A stretch of 64,000 nt of DNA from Polyangiaceae bacterium (lineage in GTDB: Bacteria > Myxococcota_A > Polyangia > Polyangiales > Polyangiaceae), in NCBI GenBank assembly GCA_041389725.1, contig JAWKRG010000006.1, positions 1 to 64,000 of the forward strand, in the 5' to 3' direction. A program made the translations under genes and the position numbers. Below the pieces are notes generated by a model. The model searched no databases. It saw only the letters and a list, made by a program, of their open reading frames with translations, and was not told the DNA's origin. Numbering within the stretch: position 1 is the first letter of the stretch; each line of letters opens with the position of its first letter. Positions 8,682-16,600 of this stretch are shown one piece after another.

Positions 8682-9671
8682 ATGGCTTTCTTCGCTCGCA
8701 CGCTCGGCATCTGCGCACTGCTACCCCTCGCGCTCGCCTGTGCCCGCTCACCGGGTGCACCCGCCCCCAACGTGGGTGCGGCATCGCGAGAGGCGGAGCC
8801 CGTGGAGTCGCCAGACACGGATCCTCACGAGCGCCAGCCCTTGCCCCACGACATCGTGATGCGTGCCGCGCTGCCCTACCAAGGCCTGCGCTACGACGAC
8901 GGCAAGCTGCTCAGTCGTGACGACTTGCTCGAGACCCTGGCCGACGTCGACCTGGTGTGCATCGGTGAAAACCACGACAATCCGCACGACCACTACGCCC
9001 AGCTGTCGCTACTGCAAGGTCTATTGCGCCTGGCCGCCTACTCCGGGCGCGAGGTCGCGGTTGGCTTCGAGATGGTGCAACTGCCCTACCAGTCCGTCCT
9101 CGACGATTGGGGCGCGGGCAAGATCGACGACGACGAATTACTGAGTGGCGTCGAGTGGGACAAGCGCTGGCGCTTCGACTTCAACTTGTATCGTCCCATC
9201 TTCGAACTCGGCCGGCGCTCCAGCGCGACGCTGCTCGCCCTCAACGCGCGGAGCGAGCTCACGCGAAAGATCGCGCGCGAAGGTCTTCGCGGCTTGAGCG
9301 ACGAAGAGCGCGCCGAGCTTCCCGAACTCGACCTGGACGACAGTGCTCACCGAGCTTGGTTTCACTCCATGATGCGTGAACACCCGGCGCCCCACGCGGG
9401 CATGCGCCGCATGTACGCTGCGCAGGTGACCTGGGACGAGACCATGGCCGCCACGGCTGCGAAGTGGCTCGACAAGCGCACTCCGGCGCGGCAGCTCGTC
9501 GTGATCGCGGGCGCTGGGCATTGTCAGCACGCGGCCATTCCCGCTCGCGTGGCGCGTCGCACCTCGGTCAGGGTCGCCGCCGTCAAGCCCATCATCGTCA
9601 AGGGCGACGACGACCCCTGCCCCAAGCTCGCCGGCTTCGACTACGGCGTTCTGCTGCAAACGGAGCGCTGA
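8682..9671 (+). CDS. ChaN family lipoprotein
   Basis: This 329-residue protein has a lipoprotein signal with lipobox LALAC (Cys20) followed by a Pro/Ala-rich linker, so it should be anchored on the periplasmic side of a membrane. The domain carries the ChaN/DUF399 signature CIGENHDNPHDHYAQL, VGFEMVQLPYQ, a middle helical part, and a conserved end VVIAGAGHCQHAAIPARV. ChaN proteins bind haem or iron; in Campylobacter a relative supports haem uptake. It starts 3 bp after the HelD-like gene and ends 2 bp before nupC, so the three are probably cotranscribed. The functional link between them is unclear. Confidence 0.88.
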   Translation: MAFFARTLGICALLPLALACARSPGAPAPNVGAASREAEPVESPDTDPHERQPLPHDIVMRAALPYQGLRYDDGKLLSRDDLLETLADVDLVCIGENHDNPHDHYAQLSLLQGLLRLAAYSGREVAVGFEMVQLPYQSVLDDWGAGKIDDDELLSGVEWDKRWRFDFNLYRPIFELGRRSSATLLALNARSELTRKIAREGLRGLSDEERAELPELDLDDSAHRAWFHSMMREHPAPHAGMRRMYAAQVTWDETMAATAAKWLDKRTPARQLVVIAGAGHCQHAAIPARVARRTSVRVAAVKPIIVKGDDDPCPKLAGFDYGVLLQTER

Positions 9672-9673
9672 GC

Positions 9674-10993
9674 GTGCCCGCCGCTCTTGCAGCCGACGCC
9701 GTAGGGCTCAGCGAGCGGCTCCAGTCCTTCGTCGGCCTGTTCGTGATGGTGCTGCTGGCCTGGGCGCTCAGCGTCGACCGCCGGCACGTGCGCTGGCGGC
9801 CCGTGTTGTGGGGGATTGGTTTGCAGCTGGCGCTGGGACTGCTGATCCTGAATCCTGCGCTGCAGCGCCTGTTCTTCGACGCCGTCGACCGCGGCGTGCA
9901 TCGTCTGCTTTCCTTCGCCGAAGCAGGCTCCAATTTCGTTTTCCAGAGCATCGAGCCGCACAAGATCCTGGACGCACAGGGAAACCCGCATGACGTCGTG
10001 GGGCGCATCTCGCCGCCGGTGAAGACCTTCGCGTTCTGGATCCTACCGTCGATCGTCTTCTTTTCGAGCTTGATGGCGATCCTCTATCACCTGGGGATCA
10101 TGCAGCGCGTGGTCTGGGCCATCGCCTGGGTCATGCAGCGGACCTTGGGCACCAGCGGCGCCGAGTCCCTGGCCGCCGCAGCCAACATCTTCGTGGGCCA
10201 GACCGAAGCGCCCCTGGTGGTGCGCCCCTACGTCGACCGCATGACGCGCTCGGAGCTCGCGGCTTTGATGACCGGCGGCTTCGCGACCGTCGCGGGCGGC
10301 GTGATGGCCGCCTACGTGGGCTTTTTGAAAGACATCCCGGGCATTGCGGGTCATCTGGTCACGGCTTCCTTGCTCAGCGCCCCCGCATCCCTGGCCATCA
10401 GCAAAGTGATCTTCCCGGAGACCGAGACTCCAGTGACCGCTGGCGGTGTCGATCTGATCACGGACCGCAGCACCCGCAACGTCCTCGAAGCCGCCACCCA
10501 AGGCGCCACCGAAGGGGCAAAACTCGCCATCAACGTCGGCGCAATGCTGATCGCCTTCGTTGGATTGATCGCGGCGGTGGACTTCGTGCTCGCTTTCGTT
10601 CCCTTCGCGGGCGCGCCCCTGAGCCTGTCTCGTGTCCTAGGCTGGCTGTTCCAGCCCCTCGCCTTCGCCATGGGCGTGCCCTGGGGCGAGGCCGACATCG
10701 TCGGCAGGCTGCTCGGCGAGAAGCTCGTGCTCACCGAGTTCATCGCGTACATCCACCTCGGCGAGCTGGCACACGACCCTTCCGTGACGCTGAGCGCCCG
10801 CTCTACGATCATCGCCAGCTACGCGCTGTGCGGCTTTGCCAACTTCGCCTCGATCGGGATTCAGCTGGGCGGCATCGGTGGCATCGCACCGAAGCGATTG
10901 CCCGAGCTTTCCAGCATTGCGCTACGCACGATGATCGGCGGCTCCCTGGCCGCCTTCATGACCGCCAACGTCGCCGGCATCCTGCTCGGCTAG
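9674..10993 (+). CDS. NupC-type concentrative nucleoside transporter
   Basis: The protein has 439 residues from a GTG at 9674, two bases after the previous stop; upstream extension would overlap the ChaN gene. It has around ten hydrophobic segments and the CNT signatures VFFSSLMAILYHLGIMQ, FVGQTEAPLVVRPYV (the nucleoside-binding QTEAP motif), MTGGFATVAGGVMAAYVGF, and GEKLVLTEFIAYIHL followed by a Ser-rich SARSTIIASYALCGFANF. The family imports nucleosides driven by H+ or Na+. It is the last gene of the HelD-ChaN-NupC run; the long hairpin at 11019 lies just behind it. Confidence 0.93.
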   Translation: MPAALAADAVGLSERLQSFVGLFVMVLLAWALSVDRRHVRWRPVLWGIGLQLALGLLILNPALQRLFFDAVDRGVHRLLSFAEAGSNFVFQSIEPHKILDAQGNPHDVVGRISPPVKTFAFWILPSIVFFSSLMAILYHLGIMQRVVWAIAWVMQRTLGTSGAESLAAAANIFVGQTEAPLVVRPYVDRMTRSELAALMTGGFATVAGGVMAAYVGFLKDIPGIAGHLVTASLLSAPASLAISKVIFPETETPVTAGGVDLITDRSTRNVLEAATQGATEGAKLAINVGAMLIAFVGLIAAVDFVLAFVPFAGAPLSLSRVLGWLFQPLAFAMGVPWGEADIVGRLLGEKLVLTEFIAYIHLGELAHDPSVTLSARSTIIASYALCGFANFASIGIQLGGIGGIAPKRLPELSSIALRTMIGGSLAAFMTANVAGILLG

Positions 10994-11018
10994 GATCGCC
11001 AGCATCGATGGGAAGATT

Positions 11019-11095
11019 CACAGGAAGGTCGGAAGAACGGAAGGGTTCAGGAATGATCCCTTCTTCTCCTCTTCCGCCCTTCCGCTCTTCCTGTG
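11019..11095. repeat. Long inverted repeat with periodic CGGAAG units
   Basis: The left arm is CACAGGAAG, two bases, CGGAAG, two bases, CGGAAG; the right arm is its mirror complement (CTTCCG, two bases, CTTCCG, two bases, CTTCCTGTG). The two-base spacers are mismatched, so the 8-bp unit is conserved only in its core. An inner alternative pairing AAGGG/CCCTT closes the loop. It sits between nupC and the aldehyde dehydrogenase gene and could act as a transcript end or RNA-stabilising hairpin for nupC. There is no T-run after it on the plus strand. Confidence 0.75.
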
Positions 11096-11179
11096 CCCTC
11101 CTTTCCGCGTCTGACCGCACGTCCAGATGGCCCGGGGCGAGTTGGCAGGCTGAGCGAGCTGGGCTACGCCATCGGCCCC

Positions 11180-12598
11180 ATGCAACATCGCGAACACCAT
11201 TACATCGCTGGCGATTGGACCGCAGCTGAACACAAAGACGGGTTCGCCGTCGTCGATGCTTCGACGGAGGAGGAGATGGCGCACGTACCCGCCGGCACTG
11301 CGGCGGAAGCCGCGGACGCGGTGACCGCTGCCAGAGCAGCCTTCGACGCTTGGTCCAGCACGACCGTCGAAGCGCGTGCTGGCGCTCTCGAGCGCATCGC
11401 CGAGGGCCTGACCGCGCGCAGTGAAGAGATCGCCACTACCATCGCGTCCGAGGTCGGCATGCCGCTGAAGCTGGCACTGCCCATTCAGGCGATGCTTCCG
11501 GTCGCCGTGCTACGGAGCTATGCCGAACTCGTCCGTCAAACCCCCTTCGAGGAGACGGTGGGGTCGTCGCTGGTGGTGCGCGAGCCCGTCGGCGTCGTTG
11601 CCGCCATCACGCCCTGGAACTACCCACTGCATCAGGTGATTGGCAAGCTGGCCCCGGCTCTCGCCACCGGCTGCACGCTGGTGCTCAAGCCGAGTGAAGT
11701 GGCGCCGCTCTCGGCCTTCATCCTGGCGGAGGTGATCCATGACGCGAACCTGCCAGCAGGCGTGTTCAACCTCGTGTGTGGCGATGGTCCCACCGTGGGA
11801 GAAGCGCTAGCGACCCACGTGGACGTGGACATGGTCAGCTTCACCGGCTCGACGCGCGCCGGTCGCCGCGTCGCTGAACTCGCGGCGGGCAGCGTGAAGC
11901 GTGTGGCCCTCGAACTCGGGGGCAAAAGTGCGAACATCATCTTGGACGACGCAGACTTCGAACGCGCCGTGAAGACCGGTGTCAACAACTGCACGCTCAA
12001 TTCGGGTCAAACTTGCTCGGCCTGGACGCGCATGTTCGTCCCCCGCGCACGCCTGGCCGAGGCCGAGGCGCTGGCCAAAGCCGCGGCCGAGCGACTCACG
12101 CTGGGCCCCGCCCTGTCGGGCAGTGGTCGCCTGGGCCCCCTGGCGAGCGCAGCGCAGCGCGACCGAGTCCGCCGCTACATCGACGACGCCGTTGCGGACG
12201 GGGCCAAGATCGTCGTTGGCGGCGCGACGCCGCCCGAGGATCTCCCGCGCGGCTTCTTCGTGCGCCCCACGGTGCTCTCCAACGTCGACAACCGCATGCG
12301 CGTCGCGCAGGAAGAGGTGTTCGGACCGGTGCTCTGCATCATCGCCTATGACGACGAAGACGACGCCGTACGGATGGCCAATGACTCCATCTACGGTCTT
12401 TCGGGCGCGGTCTGGTCTGCAGACGTCGAACGCGCGAAGCGCGTGGCCCGTCGGCTGCGGACAGGTCAGGTGGACATCAACGGCGGCGGCTACAATCTGC
12501 TCGCGCCCTTTGGCGGCTACAAGCAGTCGGGACTCGGCCGAGAATTCGGCAAGTACGGCCTCGACGAGTTCCTCGAAACCAAATCCCTCCAACTGTAG
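11180..12598 (+). CDS. Aldehyde dehydrogenase family protein
   Basis: This 472-residue enzyme starts at ATG 11180 (MQHREHHYIAGDW), where family similarity begins. It oxidises an aldehyde to the acid with NAD(P)+. The active-site Cys279 lies in NSGQTCSAW and the catalytic Glu in LELGGKSANI; the coenzyme loop is seen as VAAITPWNYPLHQ and FTGSTRAGRRV. The C-terminus PFGGYKQSGLGREFG is typical of the betaine/gamma-aminobutyraldehyde-like branch. It is preceded by the hairpin at 11019 and converges with the small regulator gene 10 bp downstream. Substrate cannot be fixed. Confidence 0.93.
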   Translation: MQHREHHYIAGDWTAAEHKDGFAVVDASTEEEMAHVPAGTAAEAADAVTAARAAFDAWSSTTVEARAGALERIAEGLTARSEEIATTIASEVGMPLKLALPIQAMLPVAVLRSYAELVRQTPFEETVGSSLVVREPVGVVAAITPWNYPLHQVIGKLAPALATGCTLVLKPSEVAPLSAFILAEVIHDANLPAGVFNLVCGDGPTVGEALATHVDVDMVSFTGSTRAGRRVAELAAGSVKRVALELGGKSANIILDDADFERAVKTGVNNCTLNSGQTCSAWTRMFVPRARLAEAEALAKAAAERLTLGPALSGSGRLGPLASAAQRDRVRRYIDDAVADGAKIVVGGATPPEDLPRGFFVRPTVLSNVDNRMRVAQEEVFGPVLCIIAYDDEDDAVRMANDSIYGLSGAVWSADVERAKRVARRLRTGQVDINGGGYNLLAPFGGYKQSGLGREFGKYGLDEFLETKSLQL

Positions 12599-12608
12599 CC
12601 CCGACGCT

Positions 12609-12896
12609 TCAAAGGCTGAAGCGTGGGGCTTCGATGCGCTCGCTGCGGCACTGGGGGCAGCGGCTGGGACGAGCGCTACGGGCACGCTTGTCGAAGGAAA
12701 AGCCGCATTGACGACAGCGCGGCGGCGTCATGCGCACGGGTGGACGACCCTGCATCAGGTGGCTCAGGTGCTCCACCACTTCTCGCTCCGAGACGCTGAC
12801 CAACGCCGAGATCTCACGCGCATCCAGCGTCCGGCCCTCGAGCACCTCGCGAATGGCGGCGCGCACGGTTTGGGCGCGCTCCGCGGGCGCGCTCAA
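12609..12896 (-). CDS. Small HTH plus zinc-ribbon predicted transcriptional regulator
   Basis: A TTG start at 12896 overlaps the stop of the amidotransferase gene (TTGA) and gives a 95-residue protein. The N-terminal half is a winged-helix-like HTH (IREVLEGRTLDAREISALVS, then EREVVEHLSHL). The C-terminal half holds two CxxC pairs (CRQC and CPQC) about 20 residues apart, a complete zinc ribbon. This HTH/zinc-ribbon arrangement matches a small family of predicted regulators (COG3357-like). No in-frame ATG lies near the HTH start, so the TTG is chosen for the overlap. Target genes unknown. Confidence 0.7.
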   Translation of the reverse strand: MSAPAERAQTVRAAIREVLEGRTLDAREISALVSVSEREVVEHLSHLMQGRPPVRMTPPRCRQCGFSFDKRARSARPSRCPQCRSERIEAPRFSL

Positions 12897-13753
12897 GACG
12901 CCCCGCTGGCCATCGGCAACTGGGTGCGAGTCGTGTGACCACGCAACACTTGCATGCGCCAGTCGACGCCGATGATGTCCCCCTCCTCCAAGGGCAACCA
13001 CACGTTCTCCCCCGAGAGCGGCTCGCTGGAGAGAATCAAGTGGTTGACGAAGCCCGTGTTGCTCGGCGCTTCACACTCGGGCGAGAGACTGGGGCACGCA
13101 TCGCGATCCGAGCACCGCGTCTTGTAGCTCGACCAAAACAACTCCTTGCCCCCGTGCACCGCGGCCAAGGTATCACCGTCGGTGGCGATCATCGTCAACA
13201 AGGAACGTTTGTCGTCCCCCTCGTCACACACCTCACGCACCCGACGGACCGTGGCACTGAGCGCCGTCTCGACGTCGGCGACGGCGTGGCGACGGGACAA
13301 GGGCCCGAAACCCGAGAGGTGACTGAGGAACACGAAGAACACGACCTCGCTGTCCGTATCGCCGAGCACGAAGCGTCGTAGCCGCGGTGCAACCTCTGCC
13401 AAGAGCGCATTGCGCTTGTCTGCGAAGTTCGGGATGTCGCCGTTGTGGGCGAACACCCAGCGCCCGTATTGGAACGGATGACAGTTGAGCACCGTCTTGG
13501 GGCCCTGGGTGGCACGACGCACGTGCGCCAGCACCGTCTCGGAACTGACCACGCCGCTCAGGCGATGAAACAGCTGATCCCCGAGGGCGAACTCCGGACT
13601 GCGGGTGATGTGCGGCGCACCGTCCACGTAGAAGGCGACCCCCCAACCATCCTGATGTTGGTTGCTCTGCACGCCGAGGGCGTTGTCCGCCGCCAGGAGC
13701 GATCGGTGGACCTGACTGGGGATCACGCTGCGAAAACCGAACAATCGGCACAT
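12893..13753 (-). CDS. Class II glutamine amidotransferase (YafJ-like)
   Basis: The frame is open upstream, but the start must be ATG 13753 because Cys2 (MCRLFGFRS) is the N-terminal nucleophile exposed when Met is removed. The 286-residue protein carries the Ntn-hydrolase glutaminase motifs HQDGWGVAFY, VLAHVRRATQG, FAHNGDIPNF and the Asp-rich GDTDSEVVFF. Family members release ammonia from glutamine, but no synthase domain is fused and the acceptor is unknown. The gene is divergent from the molybdopterin oxidoreductase (123 bp) and is coupled by a 4-bp overlap to the small HTH/zinc-ribbon gene. Confidence 0.9.
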   Translation of the reverse strand: MCRLFGFRSVIPSQVHRSLLAADNALGVQSNQHQDGWGVAFYVDGAPHITRSPEFALGDQLFHRLSGVVSSETVLAHVRRATQGPKTVLNCHPFQYGRWVFAHNGDIPNFADKRNALLAEVAPRLRRFVLGDTDSEVVFFVFLSHLSGFGPLSRRHAVADVETALSATVRRVREVCDEGDDKRSLLTMIATDGDTLAAVHGGKELFWSSYKTRCSDRDACPSLSPECEAPSNTGFVNHLILSSEPLSGENVWLPLEEGDIIGVDWRMQVLRGHTTRTQLPMASGAS

Positions 13754-13876
13754 TTGCGGCCAGCATGCCACAGCCGCAAATGGAGCGCACACCGCCGATC
13801 CCCCGACAGCCGCGAGCCGTATCATAGGCAGGCCTGGAGGGCGGTAACCACCGCTGCCCGTGCAGCGTACAGACCG

Positions 13877-14587
13877 ATGACCATGGAAAAGACTCCCGAG
13901 CTCGAGAAGATGTTGGCGCGTCGGCGTTTCGTGCAACTCGCCGCAGCGGGCAGCTTTCTCGGCGCCTTCGGTGGCCTGGGGTTGCTCTCGGACGAGCTGA
14001 CCCGGCTAGCCCGCGCCGAAACCCGTCCCGACGGCCGCCCGCGCCTGCCGCCGGGGCAGCGCGCTCTCGAACGCCTCAAGCCCATGGGAGGCGACCCAGG
14101 CAGTCCCAACCCGAGCGCGTTTCGTCTCAAAGTGCACGGCCATGTCGAGCGTCCCTTCGAACTCGACTTCCGCGCCCTCCTCGCTGAGAAGAACGTCACG
14201 CTCCCGCTGGACGTCCACTGCGTCACGGGTTGGTCCTTGCTCGGCGCCAAGCTCACCGGTGTACGCGTGAAGGACTTGCTGCAGCGCGCGGGCGTCAAGG
14301 CTGGCGGCCGCTACGTGATCCTCGAAGCCGCGCACGGCTACACGGCGAACATCCTGCTGCGCGAAGCGCGCAAGGACAACGTGCTCATCGCGCACAAGCT
14401 GGATGGCCGACCCCTGGCGTCAGCACACGGTGGGCCGGCGCGAGCCATCGTGCCCGACCTCTATTTCTGGAAGAGCGCGAAGTGGATCACGGGCATCAAG
14501 GTCGTGACGCGTGACGAGCCCGGGTATTGGGAAACCCGCGGCTACCACAACCATGCCGATCCCTGGAAAGAGCAGCGCCACAGTTGA
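13877..14587 (+). CDS. Tat-exported molybdopterin-dependent oxidoreductase (sulfite oxidase/MsrP type)
   Basis: The 236-residue protein starts MTMEKTPELEK and has a twin-arginine signal (ARRRFVQLAAAGSF, Arg15-Arg16), so it should be folded in the cytoplasm with cofactor and exported. The catalytic domain shows the Mo-coordinating Cys115 in HCVTGWSLLGAKLTGV, then GYTANILL, HGGPARAIVPDLYFWKSAKW and the Trp/Tyr-rich tail GYWETRGYHNHADPW. This is the compact single-domain form. The stop overlaps the next gene's TTG start. MsrP repairs oxidised methionine with a haem membrane partner; here the partner is a PepSY protein, so substrate and electron donor stay open. Confidence 0.88.
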   Translation: MTMEKTPELEKMLARRRFVQLAAAGSFLGAFGGLGLLSDELTRLARAETRPDGRPRLPPGQRALERLKPMGGDPGSPNPSAFRLKVHGHVERPFELDFRALLAEKNVTLPLDVHCVTGWSLLGAKLTGVRVKDLLQRAGVKAGGRYVILEAAHGYTANILLREARKDNVLIAHKLDGRPLASAHGGPARAIVPDLYFWKSAKWITGIKVVTRDEPGYWETRGYHNHADPWKEQRHS

Positions 14588-15246
14588 CGTCAGAGCGCGA
14601 CGCGAGCGACGAAAACCCAACTTCCGAGCGCGACGCGAGCGACGTCGGCGCCGCGGCGCGAGCGGCCAGCAAGACACCGACGCGCAGCAAGCTACGCTGG
14701 CGCCCCTGGCTGCGCGCGCTGCACCGCGACGCGGGCTACCTGGCCGTGGGCCTCACCCTGGTCTACGCGCTCTCGGGCCTCGCGGTGAACCACATCGCGG
14801 ACTGGGATCCGAACTTCAAAAACTACGAGGTGACGCACCAGCTCTCCGGCGCGCTGTCCGCAGACGATGACGAGGCCGCAAGTCAGGCGCTGCAGCAGCT
14901 GAAGATCAGCGAGGAGCCGGTGGAGGTCTTCCGCGTCGACGACCAGACTTTGGACGTGGTGCTCGACAAGCGCACGCTGCACATCAATACCCAGACGGGC
15001 ACCGTGCTCGATCAGGGCCAGAAACCCCGAGCGCTGCTGCGCGCCGCCAACTGGCTACATCTGAACCGCGGCAAGAAGGCCTGGACCTACGTGGCCGATA
15101 CCTACGCCGTTGCGCTCTTGGGCCTGGCGCTCTCCGGCCTGTTCATGATTCCGGGGCGCAAAGGGCTCCTGGGCCGCGGCGCCGTGTTGGTAGGCCTCGG
15201 CGTGGCGATTCCAGTGCTCTACGTGGTGCTCAGCGGCGGTCCCTGA
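14584..15246 (+). CDS. PepSY-type membrane protein, partner of the molybdo-oxidoreductase
   Basis: This 220-residue protein is read from a TTG at 14584 that overlaps the previous stop (TTGA), implying translational coupling. After a charged leader containing the repeated peptide TSERDASD (twice), it has one transmembrane segment (GYLAVGLTLVYALSGLAVNH), a periplasmic region of about 100 residues containing a PepSY-like stretch, then WLHLNRGKKAWTYVADTYAVALLGLALSGLF and a last hydrophobic helix. This is the PepSY_TM arrangement of ferric-reductase-like proteins; His residues flank the helices and could bind haem. It is a plausible electron donor for the exported Mo enzyme. Confidence 0.8.
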   Translation: MTSERDASDENPTSERDASDVGAAARAASKTPTRSKLRWRPWLRALHRDAGYLAVGLTLVYALSGLAVNHIADWDPNFKNYEVTHQLSGALSADDDEAASQALQQLKISEEPVEVFRVDDQTLDVVLDKRTLHINTQTGTVLDQGQKPRALLRAANWLHLNRGKKAWTYVADTYAVALLGLALSGLFMIPGRKGLLGRGAVLVGLGVAIPVLYVVLSGGP

Positions 15247-15322
15247 CGGGTGGAAGTAGTCGCCTGCGGACCACCGGGGCTTTTCCTTGGTGGCGCCGCG
15301 CCCCCGCTTTCGTGCCGCCACC

Positions 15323-16531
15323 TCAGGCCATCAGCGCTCGCGCGATCTGCGAAATCTGGATCTCGTCGGTTCCGCCATAGATCTGCAGCACCTTGGCGTC
15401 GCGAGCCAGTTGCTCCACGCGGTACTCGGCCATGTAGCCGTTGCCACCGAAGAGCTGTACGGCTTCCAGTGCCACCTCCGTGGCAGACTGGGCGCAGTAG
15501 AGCTTGCATGCGCTCGCTTCGGCCAGGGTCATGGCCTTGCCGGCCCGTGCGAGTTCGATGATGCGGAAGGCGAGATTCTGGATGTTCATGCGCGCGACTT
15601 CCATCCTCGCCAGCTTGAGCTGAATGAGCTGAAACTCGCCGATGGGCCGGCCAAACTGCACGCGAGTCTTGGCGTACTCCACCGAGGACTGCAGACACTG
15701 CTCCACGATCCCGAGGCTCATGGCCACGACGCCAGTGCGCTCGGCTTTGAAGGTGTCCTTGGCGCCGGTGCGGTAGCTACGTTCCTCGCTCTCGCCGAGC
15801 AAGCGATCCTTGCCGACCCGTACGTCACTGAGAAACAGCTCGCCAGTGGGCGAAGAATGCATGCCCATCTTGCGAAGAGGCTTCGACTGCTCGAACCCCG
15901 GCATGCCGCGGTCCAGAACGAAGGACAGCACCTTGCGGTCCTTCGGATCGTTGTCTTCGTCCAGCTTGCAGATGAAGACCGTCGTGTCCGCGTAGGGGCC
16001 GTTGGTGATGAAAGTCTTGTTGCCGTTGAGTACGTAGTCGCTACCGTCGCGACGAGCCGTCGCGCGCATGGACCCGAAAGCGTCGGAGCCCGAGCCGGGC
16101 TCGGTGATGGCCCAGGCACCTATCTTGTCCAAGGTCAGCAGGTCCTTGGCCCAACGCTCCTTCTGGCTGCGCGTGCCTCGACTCAAGATGGTACCGGCCG
16201 TCAGACCCGCACTGACGCCCAAAGCCGTGACCATGCCCGGACTCACCCGCGACAGCTCGATGATGGGAATCATCTGCATCGCGAGCATCTCCCCTGAACC
16301 AGACTCGCCGTCCGCATCCGAGTCCTGGCTCCCTTCGTCCTTGTCGAGTTGACGTTGGAAGCGCATCTCCGCCAAGTCGCGGAGGCCGAAGGTCGCAAAC
16401 ATCTTGCGCAAGATGTCGTAGGGAGGCAGCTCCCCGTGCTCCAACTCGTCGCGCGCCGGCGTCACCTCCTGTTGGACGAAGCGCCGAAACGCCTCCCGAA
16501 TCGCAACATGCTGCTCAGCCCACTCGATCAT
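15323..16531 (-). CDS. Acyl-CoA dehydrogenase family protein
   Basis: The 402-residue flavoenzyme starts MIEWAEQHVAIREAF behind a good ribosome site (AGGAGG). It carries the acyl-CoA dehydrogenase signatures WAITEPGSGSDAFG (FAD/substrate contact), GNKTFITNGPYAD, and RVQFGRPIGEFQLIQ, plus the C-terminal AVQLFGGNGYMAEYRVEQLARDAKV. It would introduce the alpha-beta double bond in a fatty or amino-acid-derived acyl-CoA, passing electrons to ETF. An acidic insert near residues 68-80 (DEGSQDSDADGESGSGE) is unusual for the family. It converges with the PepSY gene. Acyl-chain preference is not readable. Confidence 0.92.
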   Translation of the reverse strand: MIEWAEQHVAIREAFRRFVQQEVTPARDELEHGELPPYDILRKMFATFGLRDLAEMRFQRQLDKDEGSQDSDADGESGSGEMLAMQMIPIIELSRVSPGMVTALGVSAGLTAGTILSRGTRSQKERWAKDLLTLDKIGAWAITEPGSGSDAFGSMRATARRDGSDYVLNGNKTFITNGPYADTTVFICKLDEDNDPKDRKVLSFVLDRGMPGFEQSKPLRKMGMHSSPTGELFLSDVRVGKDRLLGESEERSYRTGAKDTFKAERTGVVAMSLGIVEQCLQSSVEYAKTRVQFGRPIGEFQLIQLKLARMEVARMNIQNLAFRIIELARAGKAMTLAEASACKLYCAQSATEVALEAVQLFGGNGYMAEYRVEQLARDAKVLQIYGGTDEIQISQIARALMA

Positions 16532-16600
16532 GTTGAATCCTCCTGATGCAGCGATGGGTGTCGCGCGGCGGAATGCCGAACCGACCCCGAGCCGCTGACG

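Noticed and set aside
15247..15322. CCACC/GGTGG hairpin between PepSY and acyl-CoA dehydrogenase genes
   Set aside because: A 5-bp stem with a long loop is expected by chance in this base composition.
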